Assembly (NCBI GenBank): GCA_021234155.1 | Contig: JAJEKV010000034.1 | Span: 5,994,028-6,058,027, forward strand | Reading direction: 5' to 3' | Length of the DNA stretch: 64,000 nt | DNA from: Isoetes taiwanensis | Taxonomy: Eukaryota; Streptophyta; Lycopodiopsida; Isoetales; Isoetaceae | In this document: piece after piece, positions 46,003 to 58,103 of the stretch | Position numbering within the stretch: position 1 is the stretch's first letter | How the letters are laid out: each line of letters starts with the position of its first letter | The notes under the pieces: model-generated | Database searches by the model: none | What the model was told of the DNA's origin: nothing | Seen by the model: the letters and a program-made list of their open reading frames with translations, nothing else | Made by a program: the position numbers and the translations under genes

Positions 46003-49000
46003 TTAGTGTACTGCCTTGAGATTCTGGTTGGTGCATTTTCTTGCTTTCCCCTTGAAGATTGTGTGGAATAAGCAGTATAAACACATACATGAGTCGGCCA
46101 TTGCCATATTATATCTTCCTTTGGCATCCTTAGCCGTGCAAATCAACTCCCTTCTGATGTCGAAATTCTGATCACAGCAGCACCCGCATGTGCAGAAGGC
46201 TTCTGTGTGTACCGAAGTATGCACTGCTCCGAAGAATTTGATCCACTCCTGATTTATGTCGTCCTTAATCTTCTTCCATTGAAGCCGCCTGATCAGCAGA
46301 AACAGGGTATCTGCATAAATAAACAGATCACCCATTAATTTCCATAATCCACTTAATATCATATTCTACCTGTTTTATGATCCCTTCAGGAGAGATAATT
46401 TCACAGTCAAAGATGAAGGTATTCCTCCCTTTCCAAATCCTCTAGAGGAGGATATAGATCCTCCAATCGGTCGGATTGGTAGGCATAAAAAACTCCTTGT
46501 GGCTAAGATCAACCATGTTCCGCCCTAGAATATTAGAGGCTAATTCAAGAACCCATTCTGACCAAAGGCATGATCTGAACAGGTGATCCTCATCCTCTTT
46601 AGCAGCAAGGCATCTGTCACACAAATCCGAGTTAGTCATGGATAAACAAAATCTTTTGCAATTGGTCGCCAGGCCTTTGTGCCATAATTGCCACATAAAG
46701 GCTTTGAACTTTGGGTTTATCGGGCTCTTCCACATAAAGACCAAGTTTTTCCTGGCTATATCAGGAGAGACACCCCATTTGAGGTGTATGGTGATGTCCT
46801 GTTGACTCATCAAGAATTTATATGCATATTTAACAGTGTAACCTGTTTTACCTCTATAGTTCCAAGAATCAGAGGAGTGAGACCAAATACCCTGCAAGAC
46901 AATATTAATGATAGCTTCATATAGCATTCTCGTTTGATCGTCCTCTTCAGCTAGCTTAGAGTTATGGAATAGGATGATGCCATAATCATCAAAGAGGTGG
47001 CTAATCAAAGTTATCCCCTTGTTCTTCCATAATTTTGCCTGATCAGGAAAGTAGCATGCCAGGCATAAGTTGGGATTGTCAAGGACTAATGCAGGGTTCC
47101 AGAATATGGATTGATCCATAGAAAATCCCTTCTCCCAAGTATACATCTTTTTCCCTCCAACCAGGCGCAAATCCACTTCTTGATCAGACCAGGAACAGCG
47201 GCAGGGATAGAAAAGGGAAAGAAGATGGAATGGGGCAGCTCCATTTTGAGTGATCTCCAGCCATATGGATGGCATTTGCTTATGTAGTGCCTGATCAGAA
47301 CTGAAATAGGATGCTTAATTTTGTCATAACAGGCTTTATAGAAATACTTGGCAGCTAAAGCTAAACCCTGTTTCCGAATATTTATGGTTCCCAGACCACC
47401 ATTCTTCTTGGATTTGCAGCATTCATCCATTGAGACAGGATGCCAACATCTTTTGTTTTGACCCGAAGCTATAAACCTGCCAATAATGCTCTGAAGCTTG
47501 TTAGTAACCTTTTTGGGGGCAAGAATGACCGAGGATTGGTAAACCTGAGAGGAGGAGATAACAAAGTTGGCTATTATAGCTCTGCCATTTTTAAAGAGGT
47601 ATTTAGAGTTTAAGGAATCTACCTTTTTATAGAATTTATCAATGATATCAAGCCAAAGATCAGAGGCATTACTTCTGATAGCAAAAGGGATCCTTAAAAT
47701 CTTAGATTTAGTGCAAGGGGGGAAATACTTACAGCCAAAGAGGTTTGCAGTTTGAGTACCTTTATCGATTTCTCTAGCCTGGATGGCAGATTTGAGAGGG
47801 TTGATTCTGCAACCTGAAGCTTGACCAAAGTCATGAAGAATACTTTGAATATTGATAATAGAACTGTTATCCGTCGAGGTCAAGATGAAAGTATCATCTG
47901 CAAAATGCCCATTGAGAATCTGGTCCACCTGGGGATTGTCAGGGAGTTGAAGACCTCTAATAGAGTTATTTGTCTTGGCTCTTTCCAGCTTGCCATGTAA
48001 GGCCTCCATCACAATTAAAAAGAGAAAGGGTCCCTGTTTAACCCCGCTCTGAATTGAGAAGAATGGGCTAGTCTCACCATTGATAAGAACTGCAGATCTA
48101 GAATTGTTAAGAATAGCATTAAATAAACCAATACTTTCCTCACTGAACCCCAATGCACTGCAACTTTTATGGAGAAATTTCCAGCTGACAGTGTCAAAAG
48201 CCTTTGTTATATCCAGCTTGAGAAGGGCTATGTCTTGCTCGGAATCTTTGGCCCACTGCAGACCAAGAATGGCAGTCACCACATTATCCAAGATAAACCT
48301 GTCTTTGAGGTAGGCAGATTGGGTACTGCTAATGACCGAGTCTAAAACCTTTTTGAGTCTGGCAGCTATGGCACCTGCAATAATCTTGTAAATAACATTT
48401 GTTAGAGAAATTGGTCTGTAATCAGCAAAGGAGATGGGGGAGTCCAGCTTAGGGATAAGCGTGATGAGACTTGTGTTGATCCGAGCATCAAGGCGCTTGG
48501 TAGTTCTAAATTCATTGGCAAGCTTAGTGACTCCCTCATGAAGGATTGGCCAGGCCTTTTTAAAGAACTCAGCAGGAAGGCCATCAGGCCTAGGAGTTTT
48601 GCCATTCTCCATGCCCATAATCACCTGTTTGAGCTCACACTCCGTGAAAGGGGAGGAAATCAAGTCATTCTGATCCTGGCTAACTCTGCTCTCAAGATTG
48701 ATAAATCTATCCATCTCAGCTTCTGTGCAATCAGTATTAGTACCCATAATATTGGTAAAATGGTTTACAGCAACCTGCTTAAGATCATTATCTCCAGAGA
48801 TGATCGAATCACCAACTTTGATTTCATGAATCTGGTTTTTCTTTATTCTAGTTTTAGTTTTGATAAAGAAATACTTGGAATTACATCTCTCATCCTCCTT
48901 TAGATCCTTGATCTTAGCCTTTAATTTCCATCCCTTAGCAATGTCAAGCTCGGCTTTTTCAATCTGAATTTTTGTTTCCTCTTGCTGATCAGTGGGAGTG

Positions 49001-49968
49001 GTACTCAGTCTATCTCTAAGGGAAGCTAAGGTAACCTGCTTTTGATAATGGATCTCTTTACCCCAAACTTTAAGCCAACATTTAATGTGCTTGGCTAGGT
49101 TAATCCACCACCACATCCAGCCACTTTCTCCCACAGGCCTGGGATGGTAATTATAAATATTCTCAAGATTGGCCAAGAAATCATCATGATCCAGAAGGCT
49201 GACATTCATCTTAAAGAAAGATTTTCTGGTATTTTTAATGCCAATACCACTTATAATAATCAACTGAGGGTAATGGTCAGAAAGGGTATATCCAGTGAGA
49301 TTATCAACTCTGCTACTCTTAGTCCACAGGTCTTCACTAAGGTAAAATCTGTCATGCAAGCAACATATAGGGTTAACTCTATGGTCTGACCAGCTGAACG
49401 AGTTGGGTTTAACTGTAGCCAGCTTAAGGTTATGGGTAGAGAGCAGGTTAGCCCAGGCACACATCTCGTGAGGCAAAAGGGGTTTAAAATTTCTATTTTT
49501 CATGCAGCTGTCAGTCACCATATTGAAATCCCCACCTAACAACAGATCATCTACATCTAAATTAGCTAAGCTAGAATTAATTTTATTCCAAATTTCAATC
49601 CTATCAGAGGGGTTGTGGAGAGAGTAGACATTAACCAAAGCAATCTTACCCATCCCAATCTTGCCAACCAGGATCTGCCACCTACCATTATTATCATGAA
49701 TCATATGATCAACTTGAAGATCAATTTTCTGGTTCCAAGCAATTGCTATACCTGCAGAAGAATCGTTAGCAGTAAAAGACCAATTCTCAAAATTAGGGGA
49801 AAGAGCCCTTGATATGATGATCTTATGGTTGGGATCATGAATTTTGTGCTCTTGGATGAAAAGAATGTCAGGGTTGAGGGAGGAAAGGCAGACTTTTAAC
49901 CGCTCCCTTTTGATGGGATTGTTGATACCCTGGAGATTCCAGGTGATAAACCTTAAAGATGTATACAT
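46003..49968 (-). pseudogene. LINE-3 ORF2: endonuclease, reverse transcriptase, zf-RVT
   Basis: It starts MYTSLRFITWNLQGINNP (49968). The endonuclease is complete with FIQEHKIHD, LLLGGDFNMV, FSWSDHR and YTLSDHYPQ. RT has YRPISLTNVIYKIIAGAIAA, LLKLDITKAFDTVSW, and the catalytic HFADDTFIL. The motif before it reads SGVKQGPFLFLIVMEALHG and lacks the usual CPLSP/DPLSP residues, an apparent in-frame loss of about four residues. A frameshift near 47.1-47.27 kb moves to a second frame with zf-RVT (FKAFMWQLWHKGLATN, LCDRCLAAKEDEDHLFRSC). A stop at 46442 separates a C-terminal tail, also Cys-rich (FCTCGCCCDQN), ending at 46003. Confidence 0.82.
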
Positions 49969-49976
49969 TAATAAAA

Positions 49977-52156
49977 TTAAGAAATTTTTTTGTCCAATCT
50001 GGACCTATTGGCTGAATTTCTGGGGCTGACTCTGATTGGTCCAGCATAAGATTTTTTCCTACCTCTGCCTCTCTTCTTAGTTATTTGCTTCCAACTTTCG
50101 TCATCACAAGAGATCAAGAAATCATCCTCTGAATTGTAAGTTACTGATTCGATATCAGAAACATCAGATTGATAGTCCTCTTTGATCGGGAAGGAGAGGG
50201 TCATGATGCCAGTTTTAACTTTAATCTCCATGTTGGTATTTCTGACAAAGAAGTTCCAATTATTATCAAAGAATGGAGATATAGGCACAGTATAAGGAGA
50301 GAAATTCTTTTTCTCCTCTGCAGGTGGCCTGGGGATAATTTCATTAGTGGCCAGAGTGTTATGATCAATCAGACTGTCATTATCCTTCTTTTTGGGTCGC
50401 CATTCCTGTCTGATTATAAGGGGGGCCTTAAAGTTAGGTTGATCATCTTTATTATTAGGATTAGGCTCCCTTTCCGGGATATTAAGGACCGAAGTTTTGG
50501 AGTACACAATATCCAGGTCCATGAATCTCCCTTCTGCCAGCTTGGTCTTAACTTTCCCCTGCCAATCGGAGTTAATCTTCTTGGATATGCAGACTGAAGG
50601 AAAGTTAGTCTGAGGGATATTGATAGATATGATCTCTCCAATATTACCCGAGATAGCTTTAAGATGAGACTGAGTCCAGAGAGCCGGAGGCAAATTGGGT
50701 AATGTTATCCAAGTGGAGGTTGAAATTTGGTCGGTATTACCAGGGATAAAAAGAGGGTTCCAACGCATAATGTAAAAGTCATTGTTACCAATTTTGCCCA
50801 ACTTCTTTTTTAGAATATAAGTAACACTAAAATTATCCCTGCATAAAATTTGGAAAGTTCTGCTGTCAATCTTGAGCAGGAAGAGAATGGGGATCTTTTG
50901 AGTTTTGGTTAACCAGAACTTGATTTCTCCAATGGATGGACAGTTAATGGGGAAATGGATAATCAAGCCTTTCTCAGAATACAGATTGATAGCAGAGGGA
51001 TCTTGGATACCCGAAAGATCTAAATAATCCGAATTAGCTTTAGATTTATCAGTGTGGTTATCACAAGAACCTAAATTAAGCAAAGCATTTTTATAAGATG
51101 GAAGAATTTGACCTTTTGCCTTGTCGCTTTTGCCGAGGACTGGAATCCGGTTACTGACATTCTGGTCCCCAACAATTGTACTTGGATTGCTCATGCCAGA
51201 ATTGTTTAAGCTTTGACAGTTCTTGCAGTCACATTGGCTCGTCTCGAGAGGGTTAAAAAAACCATTCGAGTCTCTGATCTTGCAAGCATTTGTATCTTTC
51301 TTGAGTCTGGTTTGAAAAATGCCATATTCTTGTGAAACGTCGCCTAAGATCAGGTCCGCCCTTGAGGGGAGTTTGCTGAGGGCTTGCTTCCGGTGGCTCT
51401 CTATGGCATGATCCTCTGCATCCTCCCACCTTCTAATCAGTTTGATTGAAGCTTTGGAATTCCAATTCATGTTTTCTAGGTCAAGGAGAGTGCTTTTAGC
51501 AAGATTGAGGAGCTCATTCATAGATTTCTGAAAAACATTGTTTTTTAGACTACAACAATCTGCTTCCGAGTGGCCTTGCTTCACTCTTACAAAGATTTCT
51601 GTCCATCTCTTGGAGAAGTTCAAAGAAGTTCCATGCCCAGTCTCGGTCATTAGCTCTTCCGGCTTCATAATCTTTCTCCAGTGCTTTCATTTTGCCCAGG
51701 TTTTTGCAAATAACTCCGTCCCCCAAAACATCCATGCAGACCGCAGCAACTTTTTGTTGATCCTGAATAATTGCAAAGGTCATGTACATTGTTTTCATCT
51801 TGCTCCATCCCTTATCGTTTCTGCTATCCAGCCAGAAAATTTGTGTCCACTCCTCGTCCTCAATAATTTTAAGCCTTTTCTCTCTTTCGATTGGGTCTGC
51901 GGGAAGGCCCGAACCATTCTCACATCTGTGCCTGCCATTCTTAGTTTTCACCTGCAAACCTCCACACTAGAATTTGTAAATCAGCGAAGAACCAAGCAGG
52001 ACGGAGGTCGAAGAAGCTCGCCCAGTGAAGAATGGGTTCAATCCCAAATCTTTCGAGAACAGAGATCTGGAAAATGTTTCGTGAATATCTCCCCAAAGCA
52101 AGATAGCCCGTATTATGAGCTGAAACTCTTAAAGATCCTACCCTGTCAAGGCACAT
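49977..52156 (-). pseudogene. LINE-3 ORF1
   Basis: Three overlapping minus-strand frames make up ORF1: MCLDRVGSLRVSAHN… (52156-51941), a middle frame with IEREKRLKIIEDEEWTQIF… (51957-51550), and a long frame MKPEELMTETGHG… (51668-49977, 563 codons). The long part has CDCKNCQS, a DUF4283-like segment (GEIKFWLTKTQKIPILFLLK…IMRWNPLF, WITLPNLPPALW) and a basic end (KKRGRGRKKS). The role in plant L1 is binding of the element RNA. Two frame changes at about 51945 and 51600 could be mutations or sequence errors. Confidence 0.65.
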
Positions 52157-52410
52157 GATAAAAAGGTAATGACTGCCTAAATCTGTCCTGCTAAATCCTA
52201 TTCTAGACCTCTGTACGTTTGGGTGATTAAGCTATCAATTTCGCTTGATCACATCATGGTGGAGGGAATGTTGGGAACCCGGACCACGGAGAGGCGACCT
52301 CCAAGAAGGCCTCATCCATCAGGTCTGGGTTTTGCACGGACGCCGAGGCGCAGACGAGAGCGCCCAACGTTCATTTTCCCCGAAAAAAGTCCTATCCAGA
52401 ATGTTTCTTT

Positions 52411-52867
52411 GGGGTAGAAAAGCGGACTAGCATGGGATGATCAGCTTATACAAGATACATTTCAACCTGTTAGCCATAATTTTAGTTAGTATCTTGTAAC
52501 TAGTATTGGTTAAGGTAATGGTCTCCAATCTCCCAAAACTTGTGGAGTATCTATCTTTGGGATCATAGTGATGTGACCAGCATTGATTGCTAGATGTAAC
52601 CTTGAGGCTCTCCATGCCCCCTAAAAAAATATAATCAGATCTTCCTTCATTATATCCCAAAATTTTAGATAAAATTCTGGATGCAAACCATCTGGGCCAG
52701 GGCTTTTCCCTTTGGCCATTGATTTTATAGTTTATAAAATCACTTTTTCTTGTGGGACAACCAAGATTTCTTCTTAGACCTGCCTTCATTTCTCTTAATG
52801 CAATAAAGGCTCTTTTTCTCTTGAGGGAGCCCTTGATTCCCCTCATATTCCAGGTAACAATCTTCAT
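52411..52867 (-). pseudogene. LINE-2 ORF2, 5' part with endonuclease deletion
   Basis: It starts MKIVTWNMRGIKGSLKRKRA (52867), the endonuclease start. After about 33 residues the sequence passes directly into the RT region in another frame (AKGKSPGPDGLHPEFYLKFW, then TLTNTSYKILTKIMANRLK), so nearly all of the endonuclease is gone. It ends at the LINE-3 insertion. The ATG overlaps the ORF1 stop (TAATG). Confidence 0.75.
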
Positions 52868-54620
52868 TATGCAGGGTATCTTTTCCTCTCTTGGACTTTC
52901 AGATTAAGAGCCGAGCTGTTGGAAGTGAATTGAGCTTTTTTTTTTAACCTTTTGGCCACCATTGGAGTATAGAACTGTTCTATATCCTCAGCTTCTTTTT
53001 TAATTCCATTAGGACTTATTGGATTTGACTCCAGGCCATATGGATTCTTAATCCTCTCTTGGCCAATTGGGCTTAGCAGGACATTGGATTGCTCCATTCC
53101 TAGGCCAATTGGGCTTAGAAGAGTTGATATAATGTTTAACTCCATCCCCTGGCCTCTCTGTTGAGGACTGATAGGGTCAATGTTGTCAACATTTTCTTTA
53201 CCTGTATCTCTTGCATTATTTGTATCTTCTGAGAAATTCAATTCCACTGTACCTCCCATTGATTCCAGATTTCCAATAACATCTTCCATTGGTGAAGTAG
53301 TGAAGAATTTGGAATATTTCCCCTTTTCTAATTTAGGAGAGCTTCCTGGAGATAAGAACTCCATTGGAGTGTTAGGGACTACTTCCTCTTAATCCATTTT
53401 CTCATTTTGCTCCATTATTGCAAGCAAAATGTCATGCATTTCTGGCTCCTCCTTTTCAGGAGACTGAAAAGAGATTGCTTTGGGGGTAGCCATATGCATT
53501 GATCCCTCACCTTTGAGTAAGAGTGTTCCTCCATTGGATAGATCCGAGTCCGAGGATTCCAAGTAATCATTGATTGGAGGTAATACAGGTTCTTTTATGG
53601 TCAAAGTACTGCTTCTCACATGTGAGTTGGTGTAATGCAAAGACTTCCAGGCTGAACCAACTCCTTCCCTTTGTTTTTTAGATCAATTGATTTATTGAGC
53701 ACCTTGATCTGGTTTGCCATTTCATTATGTTCCTTCTTTCTTCTCCATTCCTTAACCATTTTCCCTAGGTTTCCATTTCATGCAGTCTTCCTATCTTTTT
53801 CCTCCCTTGCTTTGAGTTTTCTAGCCTTTTTATAGGCACTTCCATTTTTGTTTTGTCTCCTTCTTTTCTTCTCAACAGCATTCCATCCCTGTTTTGTCTT
53901 GTCTTCCCCAAAGTTATCTTTTTTGTTGTCTTGTATTATCCCTTTATATTTTTTAACCTCTTCCTCTTGTTCTTTGTTTTTTTTATATATGGCCTTTCCC
54001 ATCCATCTGCCATGACAGACCCCTCCACCATGTAATCTCAATCCACAGATTGTGCACGGTAAGGGGAGCCCGTTCCAGATCAGTTTAAGGGTTTTAGTTT
54101 CACCATAAATGTCCTCGTACTCAACACTGTTTGGAATTTCTTGCAGAATATCTAGCTGTGCCCATATCTTTAGGAGCCCATTCTGGGACTACCCCCCAAA
54201 CCAATATATTCACCCACTCCAGCAAATAGTCCATGAAAAATGTCTTTATGCCAGTAAATTGGGCTGAGCCCTTGGACTGAGCATGAAGAAGGGTGAAACA
54301 ATTGTTTCAAGTTATGTGGATCAAATCTGGCATTCCATTTCTGGAAGTAGAACTGAGTATTTGCTTTAAAGATTGTCCCTTTCTTTAAGAGAAATCTTAC
54401 TGAGTTTTCATTGCCATATTCAACCACAAAAAAAAGGAAAATCTAGCCAATACAGTCCAATGATCTCCATCGTTTTGTCCATTTTGCATAGTTCATTCCT
54501 TATCTGAGCAAGTTTAACTCTTTCGTGTCTAATGCATCCAATGACAACCCTTTTTTTCAAGCGTTTTTAATCTATCGAGCGGAGGCGGTGTTTCAGAGAT
54601 GGAATACCTTTGAATTATGG
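52867..54620 (-). pseudogene. LINE-2 ORF1
   Basis: Minus-strand pieces: a DUF4283-like part (RVVIGCIRHERVKLAQIRNE near 54520; TQFYFQKWNARFDPHNL and IYWHKDIFHGLF near 54330-54230), a zinc-knuckle-like CTICGLRLHGGGVCHGRWMG (54041 region), a Lys/Glu-rich stretch (KKRRRQNKNGSAYKKARK), and a C-terminal part ending in YPA-TAA at 52867. Frameshifts separate them. The start is not clear. 54620-55119 is probably the 5' UTR. Confidence 0.65.
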
Positions 54621-55119
54621 TTTTTTTCGTTGTTCATGTTTCTTCAGAAGAGCAGCCTGGTCACGATTAATTTGCTCCAGCATTGGGTTCACCAAGTTCG
54701 ATTGCATCAGAATGGGAGAAATAAATGCGGGATCTACTTATTCGATGCATCGCCATAGCCATTGGAATCAACTAGTCCTCAGCGGAGAAATAGGTATTCT
54801 TAAAGCTGTCTTTATCTTTCCTTTTCTCCACATTCCACGTTATTTATTGTACCATTTCAATCATCACGCTCTTTCATTGGACTTGACATTCCCCCAAAAA
54901 GTAACATCATTTGACTCATCATGTCAGCTCTCTGTCCCCTTGTTTCCTGTACCACGGCCACAGCATGGGACCCATTGATTCCATTCCCTTGCCCTTTAGC
55001 TGCTACTGTAGCAGCTATAATCAGACTCACCTTACTTACTTAACCCCGTCTCCTAACCTAGTCGTTTGACCTAGTAGCCTTCATCGCTTCTTGAAGATTA
55101 TGAACCATATTCCAGACTC

Positions 55120-55466
55120 ACATTACAATTTCAGTTGGCTACTATTCCAAATCCAAAAACGTGTCTATTAACTCCAACAATTTGATGAAATCATAAGGGA
55201 TGCTTATCTTCGCGTCCTTGCTGGTCAACAGTTACGTAAGTCTTGGCATGACCACAAGATCAAAACCAAAGCATTCAACCCTAGAGATCTAGCCCTACTT
55301 TATGATTCTCGATACAGAAATCATCCTGGCAAACTTAAATTTCGTTGATTAGGACCTTATAAAGTTACTAAGGTCGTCCATCTTAGCGTTTTTCAACTCG
55401 CGGATTTGGATGGCACCCTACTTCCGTCTCTGGTAAATGGTTTTCGTCTTAAACACGACACAACAT
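55120..55466 (+). pseudogene. Ty3-gypsy integrase C-terminus
   Basis: It resumes the gypsy frame after LINE-2: LQFQLATIPNPK, then AYLRVLAGQQLRKSWHDHKI, ALLYDSRYRNHPGKLKFR, LGPYKVTKVVH and FQLADLDG, ending VNGFRLKHDTT-TGA-like. This is the usual end of gypsy integrase, where the tail binds DNA or chromatin. At least one frameshift and one stop are present. Confidence 0.75.
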
Positions 55467-55964
55467 GAAATTGGGACAAAAGGCTTATATTTACATTTCA
55501 AAACATGTTCTTACATTCAAAAAGAGGTACTTTCCTCTACATACTCACAAGTCCTAATCCTTAACCTACATCCTTATTCAGGATTAGTAGAGACACATGC
55601 TCAAGGATTGTATATCCACATCACGGGTGCCACCTTGAATCTGAGAATCATGTCCGGATACCCCAACTCTAGATGGGCTATCTGTCACTCCTTGCAGCCA
55701 TCCATCCATGGGAATTTTGCGATTCTTCAATTTCCAGAGGTCCAAGTGATTCATTCGACATGTAATCCACTCGAGACAATTGTTGGGCATACTGTTGCTC
55801 ATCTCCATAGCATTAGCAAGATGTTCTCCTCACCGTGCACAATCCTACTCTTATATAGGCCACCAGTTTACCTCCCTGCCACTCTGGCAACCATGAACAT
55901 CATTACACATGTCCCATCGTCATCCTTTTCAGGATTTTCTCAATATAAGCAAATACCCTAAAGG
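55467..55964 (+). other. Gypsy 3' untranslated stretch
   Basis: An open frame at 55437-55961 overlaps the integrase end in another phase and has no recognisable domain. The stretch ends in CCCTAAAGG just before a likely LTR, a weak polypurine tract. Confidence 0.4.
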
Positions 55965-57481
55965 TGTGACATTCCACGTATTTATATGCTATATATACAA
56001 ATACCATCACACGCACCAAGAGTACGTATAGCCATTATAAAATGAACCAAAAGGGTTAAAGTAAGCTATACTAAAATTACATTAATTGATTAAGCTAATT
56101 TTGTCACCTTAGCTAACTAATAACTAATTATATAGTTAGTTATTATTAATTAGGCTAATTAGGCAAGTGCCACTTGAGCCAAATCGATTGGTCCTAATGG
56201 ACTTGCCAATCTAGGATTCACTAAATTGGGGCTCCATCCCAATTTCTACCCCAAATCGATCTGGGAAATTTGGTGGAGAAGGAGCAACTTGTTCAACCTT
56301 GTTCCAATCAGTGAGATGGAAACCCTGAGAGATAATGTTTCTAGCTAGGATACTGGTTAGTGTGTAGATAGCGTGAGCTTCTAGTTAACCCTTGTATGAT
56401 TAGATGTATGGTCGATCTCTATTTGTTACTTAAGCTGATGTTATGAATGGATTTATGTATTATGGTAGTTCTTTTTCTGCACCTCTTGCACTTGTGGGAA
56501 CGGGGGGTAGAGATCTAAAGGCTAGTAGAAGTAGAGATGTTTCTAGCTAGTATCCCATAAATCCCAATAATTGCGGCCTATGCACAAGAACCCACCTGCC
56601 TGTGGATGCTATCCAATATTGAGCACCATACAACGGATATAATGGTGAAGTGGAGATGGAGCCTTGCTGAGCATAGCTACTGGGGCTCCTATAGTGTGCC
56701 AGGCTTATAGTCGGTCACTGCGTGTGGGCCAGGTATGGGTCTGACACCCCCTGGGTCGCAGGTGTCATCCCGAAAGGACGTCCGAGGCTCGATAGATGTG
56801 GTGAGCCAACCTATGGATTTTGGGGGGTAAGTCGGAAAAGGATGCATGCAGTGGTGCCACGATCCTCTAGCCACCCGTGAAACCATTGTGCTTTGGGAGG
56901 GGATTCCTTTCCTGTCTCATCGGACCTAGGAAATGCAACCTGGAGTGGTCTCATAAGGTGAGTCCATGAGATTACGTCTCCGGAAGGCCACAGTCATGCC
57001 ATAACATGTTTTCAGCCTATTCTGCAAAGTGTGCACAGGAGGGGCGGATGAAATGGACTACCCTAGCCAATTTTCTATGCCAGCCAACACCATTGTCATG
57101 ATTTCGTCTGCTGTTATCTGGAGACCCTAACCTCAGTCGACCCCTTGAGTCTGATCTCGAGGTAGAACCCTCATTTATGATGCATTTATACGTTATGTTA
57201 GTATTGTGTTGTTGTTCTGATGTTGAATGGGCCATCTTTCGAGATGGTATATATTCATGTATTGCTACTAGTGCTAACATGTATGCATGCTTCCACTATA
57301 TAGGATACCCCATAGAATGCGTGAGACGAATGACATCTCCATATCCTTTACACAGACACTTGGCCATCACAAGTGGTTCGAGTAAGATGGAGGGCCATTT
57401 CGTGGTGACCAAGTTGCTATGGGAGGGAAATTTCCCATATTTATACGATGGGATCATCGTATGGCTTTGGGGAGCATCACA
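55965..57481 (+). repeat. Probable LTR, 1517 bp
   Basis: It begins TGTGACATTCCACG and ends GGGGAGCATCACA, so the terminal TGTGA and TCACA are inverted. It is followed at once by a PBS-like sequence and preceded by gypsy integrase. No second copy is in the window, so the boundaries rest on these signals alone. Confidence 0.5.
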
Positions 57482-57482
57482 A

Positions 57483-57495
57483 TGGTGTCAGAGTC
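57483..57495 (+). promoter_or_regulatory. PBS-like sequence after the LTR
   Basis: TGGTGTCAGAGTC matches the initiator Met-tRNA PBS TGGTATCAGAGCC at 11 of 13 positions, one base after the LTR end. A PBS here implies an internal region of another unit downstream. Confidence 0.5.
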
Positions 57496-57639
57496 ATGAT
57501 CTCGGTAGACCGGATCATAGCACTGGCCATGCCCTAATTAGTTGCTCGATTAGTTCGTCGTGAGAGCTAATGTAAGAAATTTCCCTAAGTTCCTAGGTAA
57601 TATGCCCAAATAACCTAGGTGTGTGAGAGATGTGCTAAT

Positions 57640-57783
57640 TAGGAAGAGAGATTCCAAAAGAATGAGAGATTGTGTTTTCTTTGTGATATGCACCAGGTTG
57701 GAAATGAAGCTCATACTTTATTATATTGTTCGCGAGCGGTATTATGTTCCGTATCCTGGAAAGTGGGAAGTTAAACTCATCAT
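57640..57783 (+). pseudogene. zf-RVT-like LINE fragment
   Basis: The plus-strand frame has ERLCFLCDMHQVGNEAHTLL then YCSRAV and a stop. The C-x2-C … H-x4-C spacing matches the zinc-binding region at the C-terminus of plant LINE ORF2. No RT is adjacent. The rest of 57496-58103 holds nothing recognisable. Confidence 0.5.
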
Positions 57784-58103
57784 AAATCTGCATGAGCTCG
57801 GCATAGAAATTGTCCAAGTTTTCTTGGGTATCATGGCACGGGCTTTTGCTAAATCAAGTGTTTCTACACTCCTCAAAGCAACTTTGTAGATGCCTTTGTT
57901 TAAAAAGCGTCCATCACCTACTACCAAGCAGCCCTCTCCTTGAAGCAGCGATGATAACTTTCGTTCCTTGACTTGCCCTACCAAGAGTCCAATTAACTAG
58001 TTCTTTCTCTTGGTGGTCTCTGGCATACCAGATTTCCTACACACCTCTCTAACCGAAATGTCAAACTCATTAACCTCTTTTCTAGTTCCTGTATCTAGTT
58101 CCT

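Larger units (their letters stand above)
45830..52391 (-). mobile_element. LINE-3, near full-length L1-type element with 19-bp target duplication
   Basis: CTATCCAGAATGTTTCTTT occurs at 45811-45829 and 52392-52410, exactly flanking the element. The 3' poly(A) is the T-run from 45830. The 5' UTR (about 52157-52391) is relatively GC-rich. ORF1 (49977-52156) and ORF2 (46003-49968) follow on the minus strand, separated by 8 nt (TTTTATTA). The 6.56-kb length fits a complete plant L1. Both ORFs carry a few frameshifts. Confidence 0.93.
43237..55119 (-). mobile_element. LINE-2, L1-type element inserted in gypsy and split by LINE-3
   Basis: A minus-strand element whose poly(A) reads as the T-run at 43237-43249. 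ACATTACA at 43229-43236 and 55120-55127 is the target duplication, and the gypsy frame EYILPT-LQFQLA joins across it. LINE-3 (45830-52391) lies inside the RT domain. Net length is about 5.3 kb. ORF1 and ORF2 are decayed and most of the endonuclease is deleted. Confidence 0.82.

Noticed and set aside
48015-48903. ORFs on both strands within the LINE-3 RT region
   Set aside because: They are shadows of the real ORF2 frame, whose RT motifs run across this interval.
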